A stretch of 64,000 nt of DNA from the NCBI GenBank assembly GCA_963821325.1, contig CAWGDC010000002.1:558001-622000 (forward strand). The letters run 5' to 3'. Position 1 is the stretch's first letter, and every line of letters starts with the position of its first letter. The notes under the pieces were generated by a model. It was given only the letters and a program-made list of their open reading frames with translations, ran no database searches and was not told the origin of the DNA. This stretch comes from PALSA-555 sp963821325 (lineage in GTDB: Bacteria > Actinomycetota > Acidimicrobiia > IMCC26256 > PALSA-555). The translations under genes and the position numbers were made by a program. Positions 1 through 9,259 of this stretch are shown here, piece after piece.

Positions 1-1
1 G

Positions 2-303
2 CTCGCGGAACGGCTCCTCGCCCCGCTCCGGGCGGCGAACGTCGACGTCCTCGTGCTCGGTTGCACGCACTACCCGCTGTTGGCCCGTACCATCGGCGAC
101 GTCATGGGCCGCGACGTCGTCTTGGTGTCGAGCGCCGACGAGACCGCGTTCGAGGTCCGTCGCCAGCTCGGCGCGCGCCACGCCCGCCCGGCTCGGCGTC
201 GCCCCGGTTCGTGACCAGCGGCGATCCGGCCCAGTTCGCTCGCCTCGGTGCCCGGTTCCTCGGCCCCGAGGTCGACCGGGTGGAGGCATGGTCGTGGACC
301 TGA
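2..303 (+). CDS. murI: Glutamate racemase, C-terminal part (frameshifted, 5' end outside window)
   Basis: This is the C-terminal part of glutamate racemase, which makes D-glutamate for peptidoglycan in the cytoplasm. The first frame reads VLVLGCTHYPLL, the signature around the second catalytic cysteine (GCTHYP). The typical end, FVTSGDPAQFARLGARFLG, is in another frame, so one base is missing (or two are extra) near positions 185-205; the first frame alone stops at 214. The gene overlaps the start of the next gene. MurI is normally essential and the rest is well conserved, so a sequence error is more likely than a real pseudogene. The order murI, MBL protein, rph, rdgB is the actinobacterial one. 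Confidence 0.85.
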   Translation, partial: RGTAPRPAPGGERRRPRARLHALPAVGPYHRRRHGPRRRLGVERRRDRVRGPSPARRAPRPPGSASPRFVTSGDPAQFARLGARFLGPEVDRVEAWSWT

Positions 304-1025
304 CCGTCCTCGGCTGCTCGGGCTCCTACGGGGGGGCCGACGGCGGGGCGTGCAGCGGCTACCTGGTCCGAGAGGGCGACACTCGGGTGTGGCTCGACTG
401 CGGCAACGGCACGTTCGGCCAGCTGCAGCGGCACCTGCCGGTGCAGGACCTCACCGCGGTGGTGCTCACCCACGAGCACCCCGACCACGTGGTGGACATG
501 TACGGCCTCCACATCATGCTGCGCTACGGGCTGCACCGGACGGGTCTGCCGGTGTACGCCCCCGCCGGGTTGGCGGAGCGGCTGGGGGCGCTCGTCGAGG
601 GCGACTGGGGCGACGCGTTCTCCTGGCGGGTGATCGACGCCGACGACGAGGTCACGGTGGGGTCCCTCGCGCTGCGGTTCTCCCGGACCGACCACCCGCC
701 GCCCACCTACGCGGTCGAGGTCACCGCGGACGGCTCCCGGCTGATCTACACGTCCGACACCGGACCCGCGTGGAGCGCCGAGGCGTTTCCCGGCGGCGCG
801 GACCTCGTGCTGTCCGAGGCGACGTACCTCCACGACGAGAAGGCGGCGCCCATCCACCTCTCGGCCAAGGAGGCCGGGCAGGCCGCGCGAGCCGCCGGCG
901 CGCGTCGGCTCATGCTCACCCACCTGTGGCCCCAGCTCGACCGCCAGACGGTCGTCGCCGAAGGGTCCGCGGCCTACGGCCAGCCGGTGCTGCTCGCCGA
1001 GCCTCACCGCACCACGACGATCTGA
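288..1025 (+). CDS. Metallo-beta-lactamase-fold hydrolase (Rv1339-like)
   Basis: A 245-residue metallo-beta-lactamase-fold enzyme. The metal-binding motif THEHPDH is at residues 61-67; later ligands are probably D in YTSDTG and H in THLWPQ. The length and the position between murI and rph match M. tuberculosis Rv1339, reported as an atypical class II cyclic-nucleotide phosphodiesterase; RNase Z-like proteins are also related. The substrate here is therefore inferred from synteny and not from residues. ATG 288 overlaps the end of murI and has GGAGG directly upstream; GTG 294 is an alternative start. The gene is probably co-transcribed with rph, which starts 7 bases after the stop codon. Confidence 0.85.
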   Translation: MVVDLTVLGCSGSYGGADGGACSGYLVREGDTRVWLDCGNGTFGQLQRHLPVQDLTAVVLTHEHPDHVVDMYGLHIMLRYGLHRTGLPVYAPAGLAERLGALVEGDWGDAFSWRVIDADDEVTVGSLALRFSRTDHPPPTYAVEVTADGSRLIYTSDTGPAWSAEAFPGGADLVLSEATYLHDEKAAPIHLSAKEAGQAARAAGARRLMLTHLWPQLDRQTVVAEGSAAYGQPVLLAEPHRTTTI

Positions 1026-1032
1026 TGCCCGC

Positions 1033-1776
1033 ATGAGCCCCCGCCGCGACGGTCGTGAGCCCGACGAGCTGCGCCCCATCGCGTTCACGCGGGACTTCAC
1101 CGAAGTCGCCGCCGGATCGGTGCTCGTCGAGTTCGGCCAGACCCGGGTGCTGTGCACCGCGTCGACCGAGGATCGGGTGCCGCCCTGGCTGCGCGGGTCC
1201 GGACGGGGCTGGGTCACCGCCGAGTACTCGATGCTGCCGGGCTCGACGACCGAGCGCAGCGAGCGCGAGGCCAAGCGGGGCCGGCAGTCGGGCCGCACCC
1301 AGGAGATCCAGCGGCTGATCGGCCGGTCGCTGCGCGCCGTGACCGACCTGGCCACGATGGGGGAGGTCACGATCACACTCGACTGCGACGCCCTCCAAGC
1401 CGACGGGGGGACCCGCACCGCGTCGATCTGCGGTGCGTACGTCGCGTTGCACGACGCCTGCAGCCGACTCGTCGCCACCGGCCGGCTCACCGGCCATCCC
1501 CTCACCGACGGGTGCGCCGCCGTGTCCGTCGGCGTCGTCGACGCGCTGGCGTGCCTCGACCTCGACTACTCCGAGGACGCCCGCGCCGAGGTCGACATGA
1601 ACGTGGTCATGACCGGCAGCGGCCGGTTCATCGAGGTGCAAGGCACCGCGGAGGGCGCGCCGTTCTCGCGCGGCGAGCTCGACGACCTTCTCGGCCTCGC
1701 CGAGACCGGCATCGGTGCGCTGCTCACCCTGCAGCAGGACCTCGTCGCCGAGCCGCCACCGCCCCGACCGCGCTGA
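1033..1776 (+). CDS. rph: Ribonuclease PH
   Basis: Ribonuclease PH, a phosphate-dependent 3'-5' exoribonuclease that trims tRNA 3' ends and forms a hexameric ring. The 247 residues are of normal length. Typical segments are visible: the N-terminal DELRPIAFTRDFT, the core GWVTAEYSMLPGST, the RQSGRTQEIQRLIGRSLRA helix and the phosphate-binding DALQADGGTRTASICGAYVA stretch. The C-terminal EVQGTAEGAPFSRGELDDLL is also characteristic. It sits in the conserved murI-rph-rdgB operon, starting 7 bases after the upstream stop and ending 5 bases before rdgB, so translation is likely coupled. No anomalies were seen. Confidence 0.96.
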   Translation: MSPRRDGREPDELRPIAFTRDFTEVAAGSVLVEFGQTRVLCTASTEDRVPPWLRGSGRGWVTAEYSMLPGSTTERSEREAKRGRQSGRTQEIQRLIGRSLRAVTDLATMGEVTITLDCDALQADGGTRTASICGAYVALHDACSRLVATGRLTGHPLTDGCAAVSVGVVDALACLDLDYSEDARAEVDMNVVMTGSGRFIEVQGTAEGAPFSRGELDDLLGLAETGIGALLTLQQDLVAEPPPPRPR

Positions 1777-1781
1777 GGCGG

Positions 1782-2435
1782 ATGCGGTTCGTGCTCGCCA
1801 CCACCAACGCGGGCAAGGCCCGCGAGATCGACGCCATCCTCCGCGGCGCCGGCCTCGGGGTCGAGTGCGTCCCCCGACCCGTCGGCGTCGCGTCCGTCGA
1901 GGAGACCGGTGCCACCCTCGAGGACAACGCCCGGCTGAAGGCCCGCGCCGTGCGCGACGCGACGGGGGAGGCGACGATCGCCGACGACACCGGGCTCGAG
2001 GTCGAGGCCCTCGACGGCGCCCCCGGCGTCCACTCGGCCCGCTTCGCCGGGCCGGCCGCCACCGACGACGACAACGTCACGCTGCTCCTCTCCCGCCTCG
2101 ACGGCGTGCCGCTCGAGTCCCGTCGGGCCCGCTTCGTGACCGTCGCGGTCGCCGCGTTCCCCGACGGGCGCGAGCTCGCCGCGATCGGCACCGCGGACGG
2201 GACGATCACCAGCGCCCGCCGCGGCCGGGACGGGTTCGGCTACGACCCCGTGTTTCTCCCCGACGCCGGCGACGGTCGCACGTTCGCCGAGCTGGACCCG
2301 GTCGAGAAGGACGCGTGCTCGCATCGCGGCGCCGCGTTCCGTACGCTCGCCCAGGGCCTCGCCATCCTCGACCAGGCCGGACACCTCGATCCGCCGGGAT
2401 CATCGGACGGGCCCGACAGCCACGAGGAGGTGTGA
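1782..2435 (+). CDS. rdgB: dITP/XTP pyrophosphatase (RdgB/HAM1 family)
   Basis: Non-canonical purine NTP pyrophosphatase, which hydrolyses XTP, dITP and ITP to the monophosphates and keeps deaminated purines out of nucleic acids. The 217 residues start with the family motif LATTNAGKAREI. They continue with the metal-binding E40-E41 region, the DDTGLEVEALDGAPG active-site loop (catalytic Asp about 69), FGYDPVFLP and a C-terminal SHRGAAFRTL. It begins 5 bases after rph and ends one base before the next GTG, so it is an operon member. The acidic C-terminal tail after residue 200 is not part of the core fold. Confidence 0.95.
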   Translation: MRFVLATTNAGKAREIDAILRGAGLGVECVPRPVGVASVEETGATLEDNARLKARAVRDATGEATIADDTGLEVEALDGAPGVHSARFAGPAATDDDNVTLLLSRLDGVPLESRRARFVTVAVAAFPDGRELAAIGTADGTITSARRGRDGFGYDPVFLPDAGDGRTFAELDPVEKDACSHRGAAFRTLAQGLAILDQAGHLDPPGSSDGPDSHEEV

Positions 2436-2436
2436 C

Positions 2437-2994
2437 GTGGCGGTCATCGACGTCGCCGGGTTCGTCGCCGACCTCAAGGACCACGCGGTCGAGCACAGCT
2501 TCCACGTGCACGACGAGCGCCACTTCGTGGAGTCCTACTCGCTGCGCCAGACCTGGGAGGTCGACGTGCACCCCGAGGAGGGCTGCGAGGGGCCCGTCGA
2601 CCTGTACCTGTCGCTCGAGATCGACCCGCGGGTGCTGCTCGGCTTCGAGGACGCGGTGATGGCCCGCCCGGAGGGCGAGGACCCGCCCGACGACTACGAG
2701 TTCCCCCTGAACTTCACGTGGGGTCTCCCACCGCTGCCCCAGGACCCGGACCTCCTCGTGCTCGCGACCGATCTCGCCGGGATCGGTGGGCCGGAGCTGC
2801 CCCTCGAGGTGTCGGCGATCGACTCGATCCCGTCGGCGACCGAGGCGACCGAGCGGGCCCTGCGGGTCGTGGCCCATCAACGCGTGTCGCTCCTGCGCAT
2901 CCGCGACGGCGACGCCGTGTCCTGCGAGCTGCTCGACCGCTGCCTCGCCGTCAGCCGATTCCTGCTCGGTCGCGCCGAGGGCTGGCTCGGCTAA
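2437..2994 (+). CDS. Conserved hypothetical protein
   Basis: A 185-residue acidic cytoplasmic protein with no signal peptide, membrane segment or recognisable catalytic motif. It begins with a GTG start just after rdgB and is preceded by a strong GAGGAGG ribosome site, so it belongs to the murI-rdgB operon. I see a hydrophilic N-terminal half rich in His, Glu and Asp (HSFHVHDERHF, EVDVHPEEG) and a helical C-terminal third. No function is assigned. Its stop codon overlaps the stop of the convergent cyclase gene by four bases (CTAA), so the two transcripts meet tail to tail. Confidence 0.8.
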   Translation: MAVIDVAGFVADLKDHAVEHSFHVHDERHFVESYSLRQTWEVDVHPEEGCEGPVDLYLSLEIDPRVLLGFEDAVMARPEGEDPPDDYEFPLNFTWGLPPLPQDPDLLVLATDLAGIGGPELPLEVSAIDSIPSATEATERALRVVAHQRVSLLRIRDGDAVSCELLDRCLAVSRFLLGRAEGWLG

Positions 2995-5798
2995 CCCGCC
3001 GCGCCGCTGGCGTCGGCCCGCCGGTCGTCGAAGACCTCCGCGCGCCCCCGGCCCCGGCGCTTGGCGTGGTATAGCGCCACGTCGGCGTCGCGGATCAGCT
3101 CGACGACGCCCGTCTCGGCACCATGAGAGCACGCGATCCCGATGCTCACCCCGACGCGCACCTCGTGGCCCTCGATGGTCGCGGGTTGCGACACGGTCTC
3201 GATGATCCGCTCCGACAGCTCGAGCATCGCCGACTCGCCGCGAGGGTGCTCGCACAGAATGACGAACTCGTCACCGCCGAGCCGGGCCAGGGTGTCGCCC
3301 GCCCGCACGGTGTCGCGCAGGCGGCGCGCCACGCTGCCGAGCAGGAGGTCACCGACGTCGTGGCCGTAGCTGTCGTTCACGAGCTTGAAGCCGTCGAGGT
3401 CCAAGAACAAGACGGCGAGCTCCTCGTTGGTGCGGCCGGCGCGCGCGATGGCCCGCTCCCCGATCTCCCGGAACAGCGCCCGGTTCGGCAGGCCGGTGAG
3501 CGAGTCGTGCGTCGCCTCGAACTCGAGCCGGCGCTGCGCCGCCTTCAGCTCCGTGATGTCGTGCGCGACGGTCGCGATCCGCGACACGTTGCCCCGCTCG
3601 TCGCGCAGCACCTGCACGGTCGCGGCCACGGGGAGCACGGCTCCTGACGCGTCGATCAGATCGAGCTCGCCGGTCCAGTTCCCCCGCTGCCGGGCCGCCG
3701 GCATGATGTCGGTCCGCAGCCGCTCCACGGTGGCCTCCGACGACAGCGCGGTGACGTGCTGGCCCTCGTGGGCGCCGAGCAGCGCCCGGGCCGACCGGTT
3801 CGTGTACACGATCGTGCCGGCCGGGTCCGACACCACGACGAGCTCCGAGGTGGCCTCGAGGATCTCGACGAGGTTCGTCGCCCGGCGCTCCGCGGCGCGC
3901 CGCTCGGTGACGTCCCGGGCGTTCGTCACCGTCCCCGCGACCGCGGGCTCGTCCTGCAGGTCGGTGATGATCGCCTCCACGTCGTGCCAGGTCCCGTCCC
4001 GGTGCCGGGCGCGGTACTGGATGGGCTCGGGGACGCCTCGCTCGAACTGCACCGCGGCGGTCTGCGCGAGCCGCGCGATGTCGTCGGGGTGCACCAGGTC
4101 GCGGGCCGCGTGGCCGACGAGGTCGCCCGGCTCGTAGCCGAGCACCGCCAACGCCGACGGGCTCGCGTAGGTCAGCGTCCCGTCGGCGTCGTTCACCGTG
4201 ATGACGTCGGACGCGTGCTCGACGAGCGCCTCGAAGCGAGCCTGGCTCTCGTGCAGCCTGGCCTGGGTCTCGACCCGCTCGGTGACGTCCCGGACGTTGA
4301 TCACCACCCCCGGCAGGTCGGGGTCGTCGAGCAGGTTGCGGCCGACCGCCTCGACCCACCGGTACTCGCCGTCGTGGTGCAGCACCCGGCAGGTGACGAC
4401 CTCGGTCGCGCCGGGCTGCGCGGTCACGACCGCCAGCCGGGCCCGCACCTGCTGGAGGTCGTCGGGGTGCACGAGCCCGGTCACGTGCCGGCCGAGGAAG
4501 GTGGGGGCGGGCCGGCCGAAGACCTCCTGGCTCGCCGGGCTCATGTAGGTGATCTGGCCGGTGGAGTCGAGCACCACGACGGCGTCGGCGGACCGCTCGA
4601 GGAGGAAGCGCAGCTGCCGGTGGGCGCGCTCCTCGGCCTCGCGTGCGGCCCGCACCTCGGTGACGTCGGTGACGTCCGCCGCGTAGTAAAGGGGCGCGCC
4701 GTCCGGATCGAGGACGTGCCACACCGTGAAGCGCGTCCACAGCGTCTCACCGTCCGGGCGAGGGAACCGCACGTCGACCGTCACCCGGTCCGTGACCCGG
4801 TCGGCCAGCTGCGCCAGCTCGCCGCGGACCCGCTCCCGGTCCTCGGGGTGCACGGCGTCGATCCCGGCGCGGCCGACGAGCTCCTCGGCGGGACGGCCGA
4901 GCATCGTCGTGAACGCCTCGTTCAGCTCGAGCCATCGGCCGTCGAGCCCGACCAGGGCACGTCCGACGGGGGAGAAGCGAAACGCCGTCGTGAACGCCCG
5001 CTCGAGCTCGTGGACGCGCCGCTCGAGGGTGTGGCGCTCGGTGAGGTCGCGGGCCACGACGACGATGCCCCGCACCGTGGGCTCGTCGAGCAGGTTCGTG
5101 GCGACGCACTCCACCTCCCGGTAGCTGCCGTCGGCGCTGCGGACCCGCAGCCGCTGCGGGGCCGGCACCGGGTCGCCCGCCGTGCCAGCCGCGCTCACCT
5201 CCACCGCGGCGGCGAGGCGCTCCGACACCACGGCACGGTCGTCGGAGTGGATCAGGTCGAGCACGGAGGTGCCGATCCAGTCCCGGCGGTGCCGGCCGAG
5301 GAACCGCTGGGTCTGCTCGTTGAACCAGCGGACCGTCCCGTCGGCGCTGAGCACGACGATCATGTCCGAGATCCGCTCGACGAGCTGGGTGAGCAGCGTC
5401 GCCTGGGCCCGCTGGTCGGTCAGCTCGGTGACGGTGCCGACGCAGCGGCGCAACCGTCCCTGCTCGTCTCGCTCGGCGCGCCCGAGGACCCGCACCCATC
5501 GAGGCCGCGCGGCGGGGACCCGGAAGCGGAACTCCATCACCAAGGCGTCCTCGCCGGCCGCGAAGCGCCGCCAGGCGCGACGGACCGCCGTGCGGTCGTC
5601 GGGGTGCACCGCGTCGGCCATGCCGTGCTCCAACGCGTGGGCCGCGGTGACGCCGCTCAGCTCGCACCACCGCCGGTTCACGTAGGTGCAGCGCCCCTCA
5701 GCGTCCGTGAGGAACAGACCCACCGGGAGCCGGTCGGCGAGCTCGGCGACCACGGCCGGGCGCGGCGGCCCCACCCGTCGCTCCTCGTCTCGTGCCAT
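2991..5798 (-). CDS. Six-PAS diguanylate cyclase
   Basis: A 935-residue cytoplasmic sensor with six PAS domains in series followed by a GGDEF domain, predicted to make cyclic di-GMP. PAS starts are recognisable by repeats such as DRLPVGLFLTDAEGRCTYVN, ISDMIVVLSADGTVRWFN, ADAVVVLDSTGQITYMS, SDVITVNDADGTLTYAS and SELVVVSDPAGTIVYTN. The catalytic GGDEF is intact at about residues 841-845. An inhibitory RxxD site (RAGD) lies five residues upstream, so product feedback is likely. There is no EAL domain and no membrane span. The start chosen is ATG at 5798, because upstream codons run into an unrelated tRNA and the next gene. The PAS ligands cannot be told from sequence. Confidence 0.92.
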   Translation of the reverse strand: MARDEERRVGPPRPAVVAELADRLPVGLFLTDAEGRCTYVNRRWCELSGVTAAHALEHGMADAVHPDDRTAVRRAWRRFAAGEDALVMEFRFRVPAARPRWVRVLGRAERDEQGRLRRCVGTVTELTDQRAQATLLTQLVERISDMIVVLSADGTVRWFNEQTQRFLGRHRRDWIGTSVLDLIHSDDRAVVSERLAAAVEVSAAGTAGDPVPAPQRLRVRSADGSYREVECVATNLLDEPTVRGIVVVARDLTERHTLERRVHELERAFTTAFRFSPVGRALVGLDGRWLELNEAFTTMLGRPAEELVGRAGIDAVHPEDRERVRGELAQLADRVTDRVTVDVRFPRPDGETLWTRFTVWHVLDPDGAPLYYAADVTDVTEVRAAREAEERAHRQLRFLLERSADAVVVLDSTGQITYMSPASQEVFGRPAPTFLGRHVTGLVHPDDLQQVRARLAVVTAQPGATEVVTCRVLHHDGEYRWVEAVGRNLLDDPDLPGVVINVRDVTERVETQARLHESQARFEALVEHASDVITVNDADGTLTYASPSALAVLGYEPGDLVGHAARDLVHPDDIARLAQTAAVQFERGVPEPIQYRARHRDGTWHDVEAIITDLQDEPAVAGTVTNARDVTERRAAERRATNLVEILEATSELVVVSDPAGTIVYTNRSARALLGAHEGQHVTALSSEATVERLRTDIMPAARQRGNWTGELDLIDASGAVLPVAATVQVLRDERGNVSRIATVAHDITELKAAQRRLEFEATHDSLTGLPNRALFREIGERAIARAGRTNEELAVLFLDLDGFKLVNDSYGHDVGDLLLGSVARRLRDTVRAGDTLARLGGDEFVILCEHPRGESAMLELSERIIETVSQPATIEGHEVRVGVSIGIACSHGAETGVVELIRDADVALYHAKRRGRGRAEVFDDRRADASGAAG

Positions 5799-5900
5799 CG
5801 TGTCCTTCACCTCGTCTGGAGTTGATCGGCGCCGCCCCTCCCCGACCTGAGATCCGTCGGGCGGGGTCGCGTCGTCGCCGCGATCGGCCAGAATGGCGTC

Positions 5901-6236
5901 ATGCCGATGCGCGCCGACTGTCGCCACTGTGAGAGCCGCACGTACGCGTCGGGTGAGGTCGTGCGCCGCTGCAAGCTGGACCTGGCCCCCGAGGCCCCCT
6001 GGCGCTGCCCGGCCGACTGCGCCGGCTACGCCGTGCGGCGCATGGACGCCGGCTGGCACTACGGCAGCCTCGCCCAGCCCCAGCCGGCCCCCGAGACCGA
6101 GCCGGTGGGCGAGGACGTCGCCGCCCTGCTCGACGCCGCCGAGGCCATCGTGAACTCGGCCGCGTCCGACATCCTCGCCGACCAGTCGGCGCCGAAGCGC
6201 CGCCGTCTGCGCCGCAAGGGCAAGAAAGGCCGATAG
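5901..6236 (+). CDS. Small cysteine-containing hypothetical protein
   Basis: A 111-residue protein starting at ATG 5901. The N-terminal half has five cysteines (CRHC, RRC, RCPADC), a pattern that could bind a metal or an Fe-S cluster. The C-terminal end is strongly basic (KRRRLRRKGKKGR), suggesting nucleic-acid contact. The middle is Pro/Glu-rich and then helical. The family is not recognised. It stands alone between the divergent cyclase gene and the tRNA-Leu gene on the opposite strand. The coding call rests on the ordered cysteine pattern and GC-rich third positions. Confidence 0.7.
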   Translation: MPMRADCRHCESRTYASGEVVRRCKLDLAPEAPWRCPADCAGYAVRRMDAGWHYGSLAQPQPAPETEPVGEDVAALLDAAEAIVNSAASDILADQSAPKRRRLRRKGKKGR

Positions 6237-6244
6237 GGGGCGCG

Positions 6245-6327
6245 TGCGAGCGGGGGGAGTCGAACCCCCACACCCCGAAGGGCACCGGGACCTAAACCCG
6301 GCGCGTCTGCCATTCCGCCACGCTCGC
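6245..6327 (-). tRNA. tRNA-Leu (anticodon UAG)
   Basis: A complete class II tRNA on the minus strand. The 7-bp acceptor stem GCGAGCG pairs with CGCTCGC. The anticodon loop TTTAGGT is closed by CCGGG/CCCGG, a variable arm with a stable stem is present, and the T-arm contains GGTTCGACT. CCA is not encoded. Confidence 0.95.
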
Positions 6328-6374
6328 GTCACCGCCAGTCTCGCATCTCCGGTCCTCCGTGTAGCGTGCGCCCG

Positions 6375-6777
6375 ATGAGCGCTCGGATCCCGCTCGTCGA
6401 CTACCTCGTGCTCGACGACGGGGCCCCGTACCTCGTCGCGTCGGCCTCGACGGCCAGCGGCGCCCTCTACTTCGACCGGCGCAACGCCGACGCCAAGTCG
6501 GGCCAGCCGGGCTTCGAGCGGCGCCGCCTCGCCGACACGGGCACCGTCCGGTCGTTCACCATCGTGCACCGGGCCGCACCCGGCGTCGCCGATCCCCTAC
6601 GTGTCGTCGGTCGTCGAGCTCGACGGCGGCGGCGTGGTGAAGGCCAACCTCGTCGAACGTCGAGCCCGACCCGGCGCAAGTGCAGGTCGGCATGCCCGTG
6701 CGGCTCACCACCTATCGTCGCCGGCACCGACGACGAAGGCACCGAGGCCGTCGCCTTCGCTTACCGCAGCCGGCCTG
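6375..6777 (+). pseudogene. DUF35-type OB-fold/Zn-ribbon protein, several frameshifts
   Basis: The remaining coding pieces read as an OB-fold partner of thiolases (DUF35, ChsH2-like), which binds acyl-CoA and pairs with an SCP-x-type thiolase. Pieces in order: SARIPLVDYLVLDDGAPYLV with TASGALYFDRR, then SSVVELDGGGVVKANLV, then EPDPAQVQVGMPVRLTTY, then GTDDEGTEAVAFAYR. They lie in alternating frames, so at least three or four small indels occur between 6590 and 6770. No nonsense substitutions are seen, which favours sequence error over old decay. A GAGAGGAG site leads directly into the thiolase gene. The 3' boundary is approximate. Confidence 0.7.
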
Positions 6778-6792
6778 AGAGAGGAGCCCCCG

Positions 6793-8018
6793 ATGGCCGA
6801 CAACGACGTCTGGATCATCGGGGCCTCGATGACCAAGTTCGGCCGCTACCCCGACAAGGACGTCATCGACCTGGCCAGCGACGCGTCGATGGCCGCCCTC
6901 GCCGACGGTGGCGTCACCATCCACGACATGGAGATGCTGGCGGCCGGGAACCTCATGGAGGCGTCGAACATGCTCGGCCAGCGCCTCCAGAAGCAGATCG
7001 GCCAGACCGGCATCCCCGTGTACAACGTCGCCAACGCCTGCGCCACCGGCGCCACCGCGGTCCGGACTGCGTCTACCTGGCCATCAAGGCCGGCGAGGCC
7101 GACATGGGCCTGGCCGTCGGCGTGCGAGCAGATGGGCAAGATGGGCCTGCTCGGCAGCGCCGGCCAGCGCGTCGGCGACCGCAACGTGCTACGAGCCGTC
7201 CGGGCGCTACGGCGCGGTGATGCCCGTCGAGGGGCGATCCTCGGCACCACGCTGATGCCGGGCGTCTTCGCCCAGGCCGGCATGGAGTACGCCTGCCAGC
7301 ACGACGGCGTCGGCTTCGAGCAGTTCGCCAAGGTGGCCGAGAAGAACCACGCCCACTCGACGCTGAACCCGCTGGCCCAGTACCAGAAGCGAGTTCAGCC
7401 TCGACGAGGTCATGGGCGCCGACATGGTGGCCTACCCGAACACGCTGCTCATGTGCTGCCCCACCGGGGACGGCGCCGCGGCGGTCGTGCTCGTGCTCCG
7501 ACGCCAAGCTCAAGACCCTCGATCCCGACGAGCAGCGCCGCCGCGCCGTGAAGATCTCGGCGTCGGTGCTCACGTCGGACCCCTGACGACGAGTCCGACA
7601 CAGGCCCAGCCCGACGTCACCACGCTCACCCGAGCCGCCGCCGACCGCGGCCTACGAGCAGTCCGGCGTCGACCCGCAGGACCTCGACCTGGTGGAGCTG
7701 CACGACTGCTTCGCCACCGCCGAGCTCATCCACTACGAGAACCTGCGGCTGTGCGAGCCGGGCGGGGCCGGGGACTTCATCGACGAGCGCGGCCCGTGGC
7801 GCGACGGCGCCATCCCCGTGAACGTGTCGGGCGGCCTCATCTCGAAGGGCCACCCGCATCGGCGCCACCGGCGTCGCCAACCTCTACGAGGTGGCCACCC
7901 ACCTGCGCGGCGAGGCCGGCGACCGCCAGATCGAGGGCGCCACAGGTCGGGCTTGACCCACGTCATCGGGCTGGGCTCGGCCTGCGCCATCCACGTCCTC
8001 GAGAAGGCCGCGGCCTGA
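6793..8018 (+). pseudogene. SCP-x-type thiolase / lipid-transfer protein, many frameshifts
   Basis: A thiolase-superfamily enzyme related to sterol-carrier-protein-x thiolases, which act on CoA thioesters in fatty-acid or sterol side-chain degradation. The nucleophile motif NACATGATA, the ELHDCFATAEL block, the basic His in KGHP-IGATG and the end GLGSACAIHVLEK are all recognisable, but in different frames. About ten indels lie between 7060 and 7950. Five are an extra C after a G (near 7125, 7189, 7390, 7496, 7857), and two are loss of CC in ACCCAGG. When repaired, the protein is about 400 residues with no lost catalytic residue. Either the assembly is poor here or the gene broke very recently. 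Confidence 0.8.
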
Positions 8019-8028
8019 CGCGGCCTGC

Positions 8029-9259
8029 TCAGCGGCGCGCCGAGCGCGGCTTCGGCCGGCACCGCCGCGGCGGGCAGCGTCACGACGACGAGCAGCCCAC
8101 CGTCGGGTTGCGCCTCGGCCGTCGCGGACCCGCCGTGGGCTCGCGCCACCGCGTCCACGATCGAGAGGCCGAGCCCGAAGCTGCGGTGACCCGGCTCGTG
8201 GTCCCAGTCGTCGAGGCGCCGGAACCGCTCGAAGAGGCTCGCCACCCGCTCGGGTGGGACGAACCGGCCGCTGTTCGCGATCCGCAACGCCGCGGTTTCC
8301 CCGTCGACGCCTGTGCTCACCGAGATCCACCCGCCGTGCTCGTTGTAGCGCAGCGCGTTCTCGACCAGGTTCTCGACCAGACGCTCGAGCAGCACCCGGT
8401 CGCCGCGCACCGGCGCCGGGTCCAGGCTCAGGTCGAGGGCGAGCTCCAGCGCGTCGGCCGCCGGGGCGAGCCGGTCCACCACGCGGGCGGACACCTCCGC
8501 GAGGTCGACGGCCTGCTCCGGTCGGGCCACCGCGCCCGTGCGGGCCAGCATGAGCAGCCCGTCGACGAGCGCCTCGCTGCGCAGGGTGGCGTCGCGCACC
8601 ACCTCGCCCATGGCCCGCAGCTCGGCGGCTGACGCGTGCGGGTCGGCGAGGGCGACGTCGACCTCGGTGCGGATCACGGCCAGCGGGGTGCGCAGCTCGT
8701 GCGACGCGTCGGCGACGAAGCGCTGCTGGCTCATGAACGCCCGATCGAGCCGCTCGAGCATGGCGTCGAACGTGTCGGCCAGCTCCTTCAGCTCGTCGGC
8801 TGGGCCCTCCAGGTCGATCCGCTCGTGGAGGTTCACGTCGGAGAGCTGCTGGGCCGCGCTGGTGATGGTGTGGATCGGGCGCAGCATCCGACCGGCGACG
8901 ACCCAGCCGATGCCGACCGACCCGATGGCGAGGACTCCGAACGCGATGCCGGACTCGACGAGCATGCGGTGCAGGTTGTCGTTCGTCACCTCGCGTTGCA
9001 CGTCCTCGAAGAGCACCCGGCGGGCGTGGGCCCCCGGCGGGCGTGACGCCGTCGGCGTCCGCGGGAACGTGCGCAGCACGTCGGGGTTCACGCCGAGGCG
9101 ATGCGCCAGCGCGGCGCGCACCTCCGCCGGGTTGCTGTTCACGCTGTGGCGGACCAGCAGGTAGGTGAGGCCGAGCAGGATGCTGCCGGCGAGGATCAGC
9201 ACCGCGCCGATGAGCAGCGTCAGGCGCAGCCGGATCGTGAGCCCGCGGCGAGCCGTCAC
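8029..9259 (-). CDS. Two-component sensor histidine kinase
   Basis: A membrane sensor kinase of the OmpR-partner class. The GTG start at 9259 overlaps the stop of the response regulator (GTGA). TM1 is at about residues 10-35, followed by an extracellular loop of about 65 residues, TM2 (GIAFGVLAIGSVGIGWVV) and a HAMP domain. HisKA follows with the phospho-acceptor in SHELRTPLAVIR, then HATPase with the N box NLVENALRYN and the G box FGLGLSIVDAVARAHGG. As written the frame runs on into sequence antisense to the thiolase gene. An extra base near the end is likely, and removing it gives a natural stop at 8029. The signal sensed is unknown. Confidence 0.88.

Noticed and set aside
5799..6569. N-terminal extension of the PAS cyclase to 1192 residues
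   Set aside because: The extension would read through the antisense strand of a small gene and across a tRNA. ATG 5798 lies directly before the first PAS domain.
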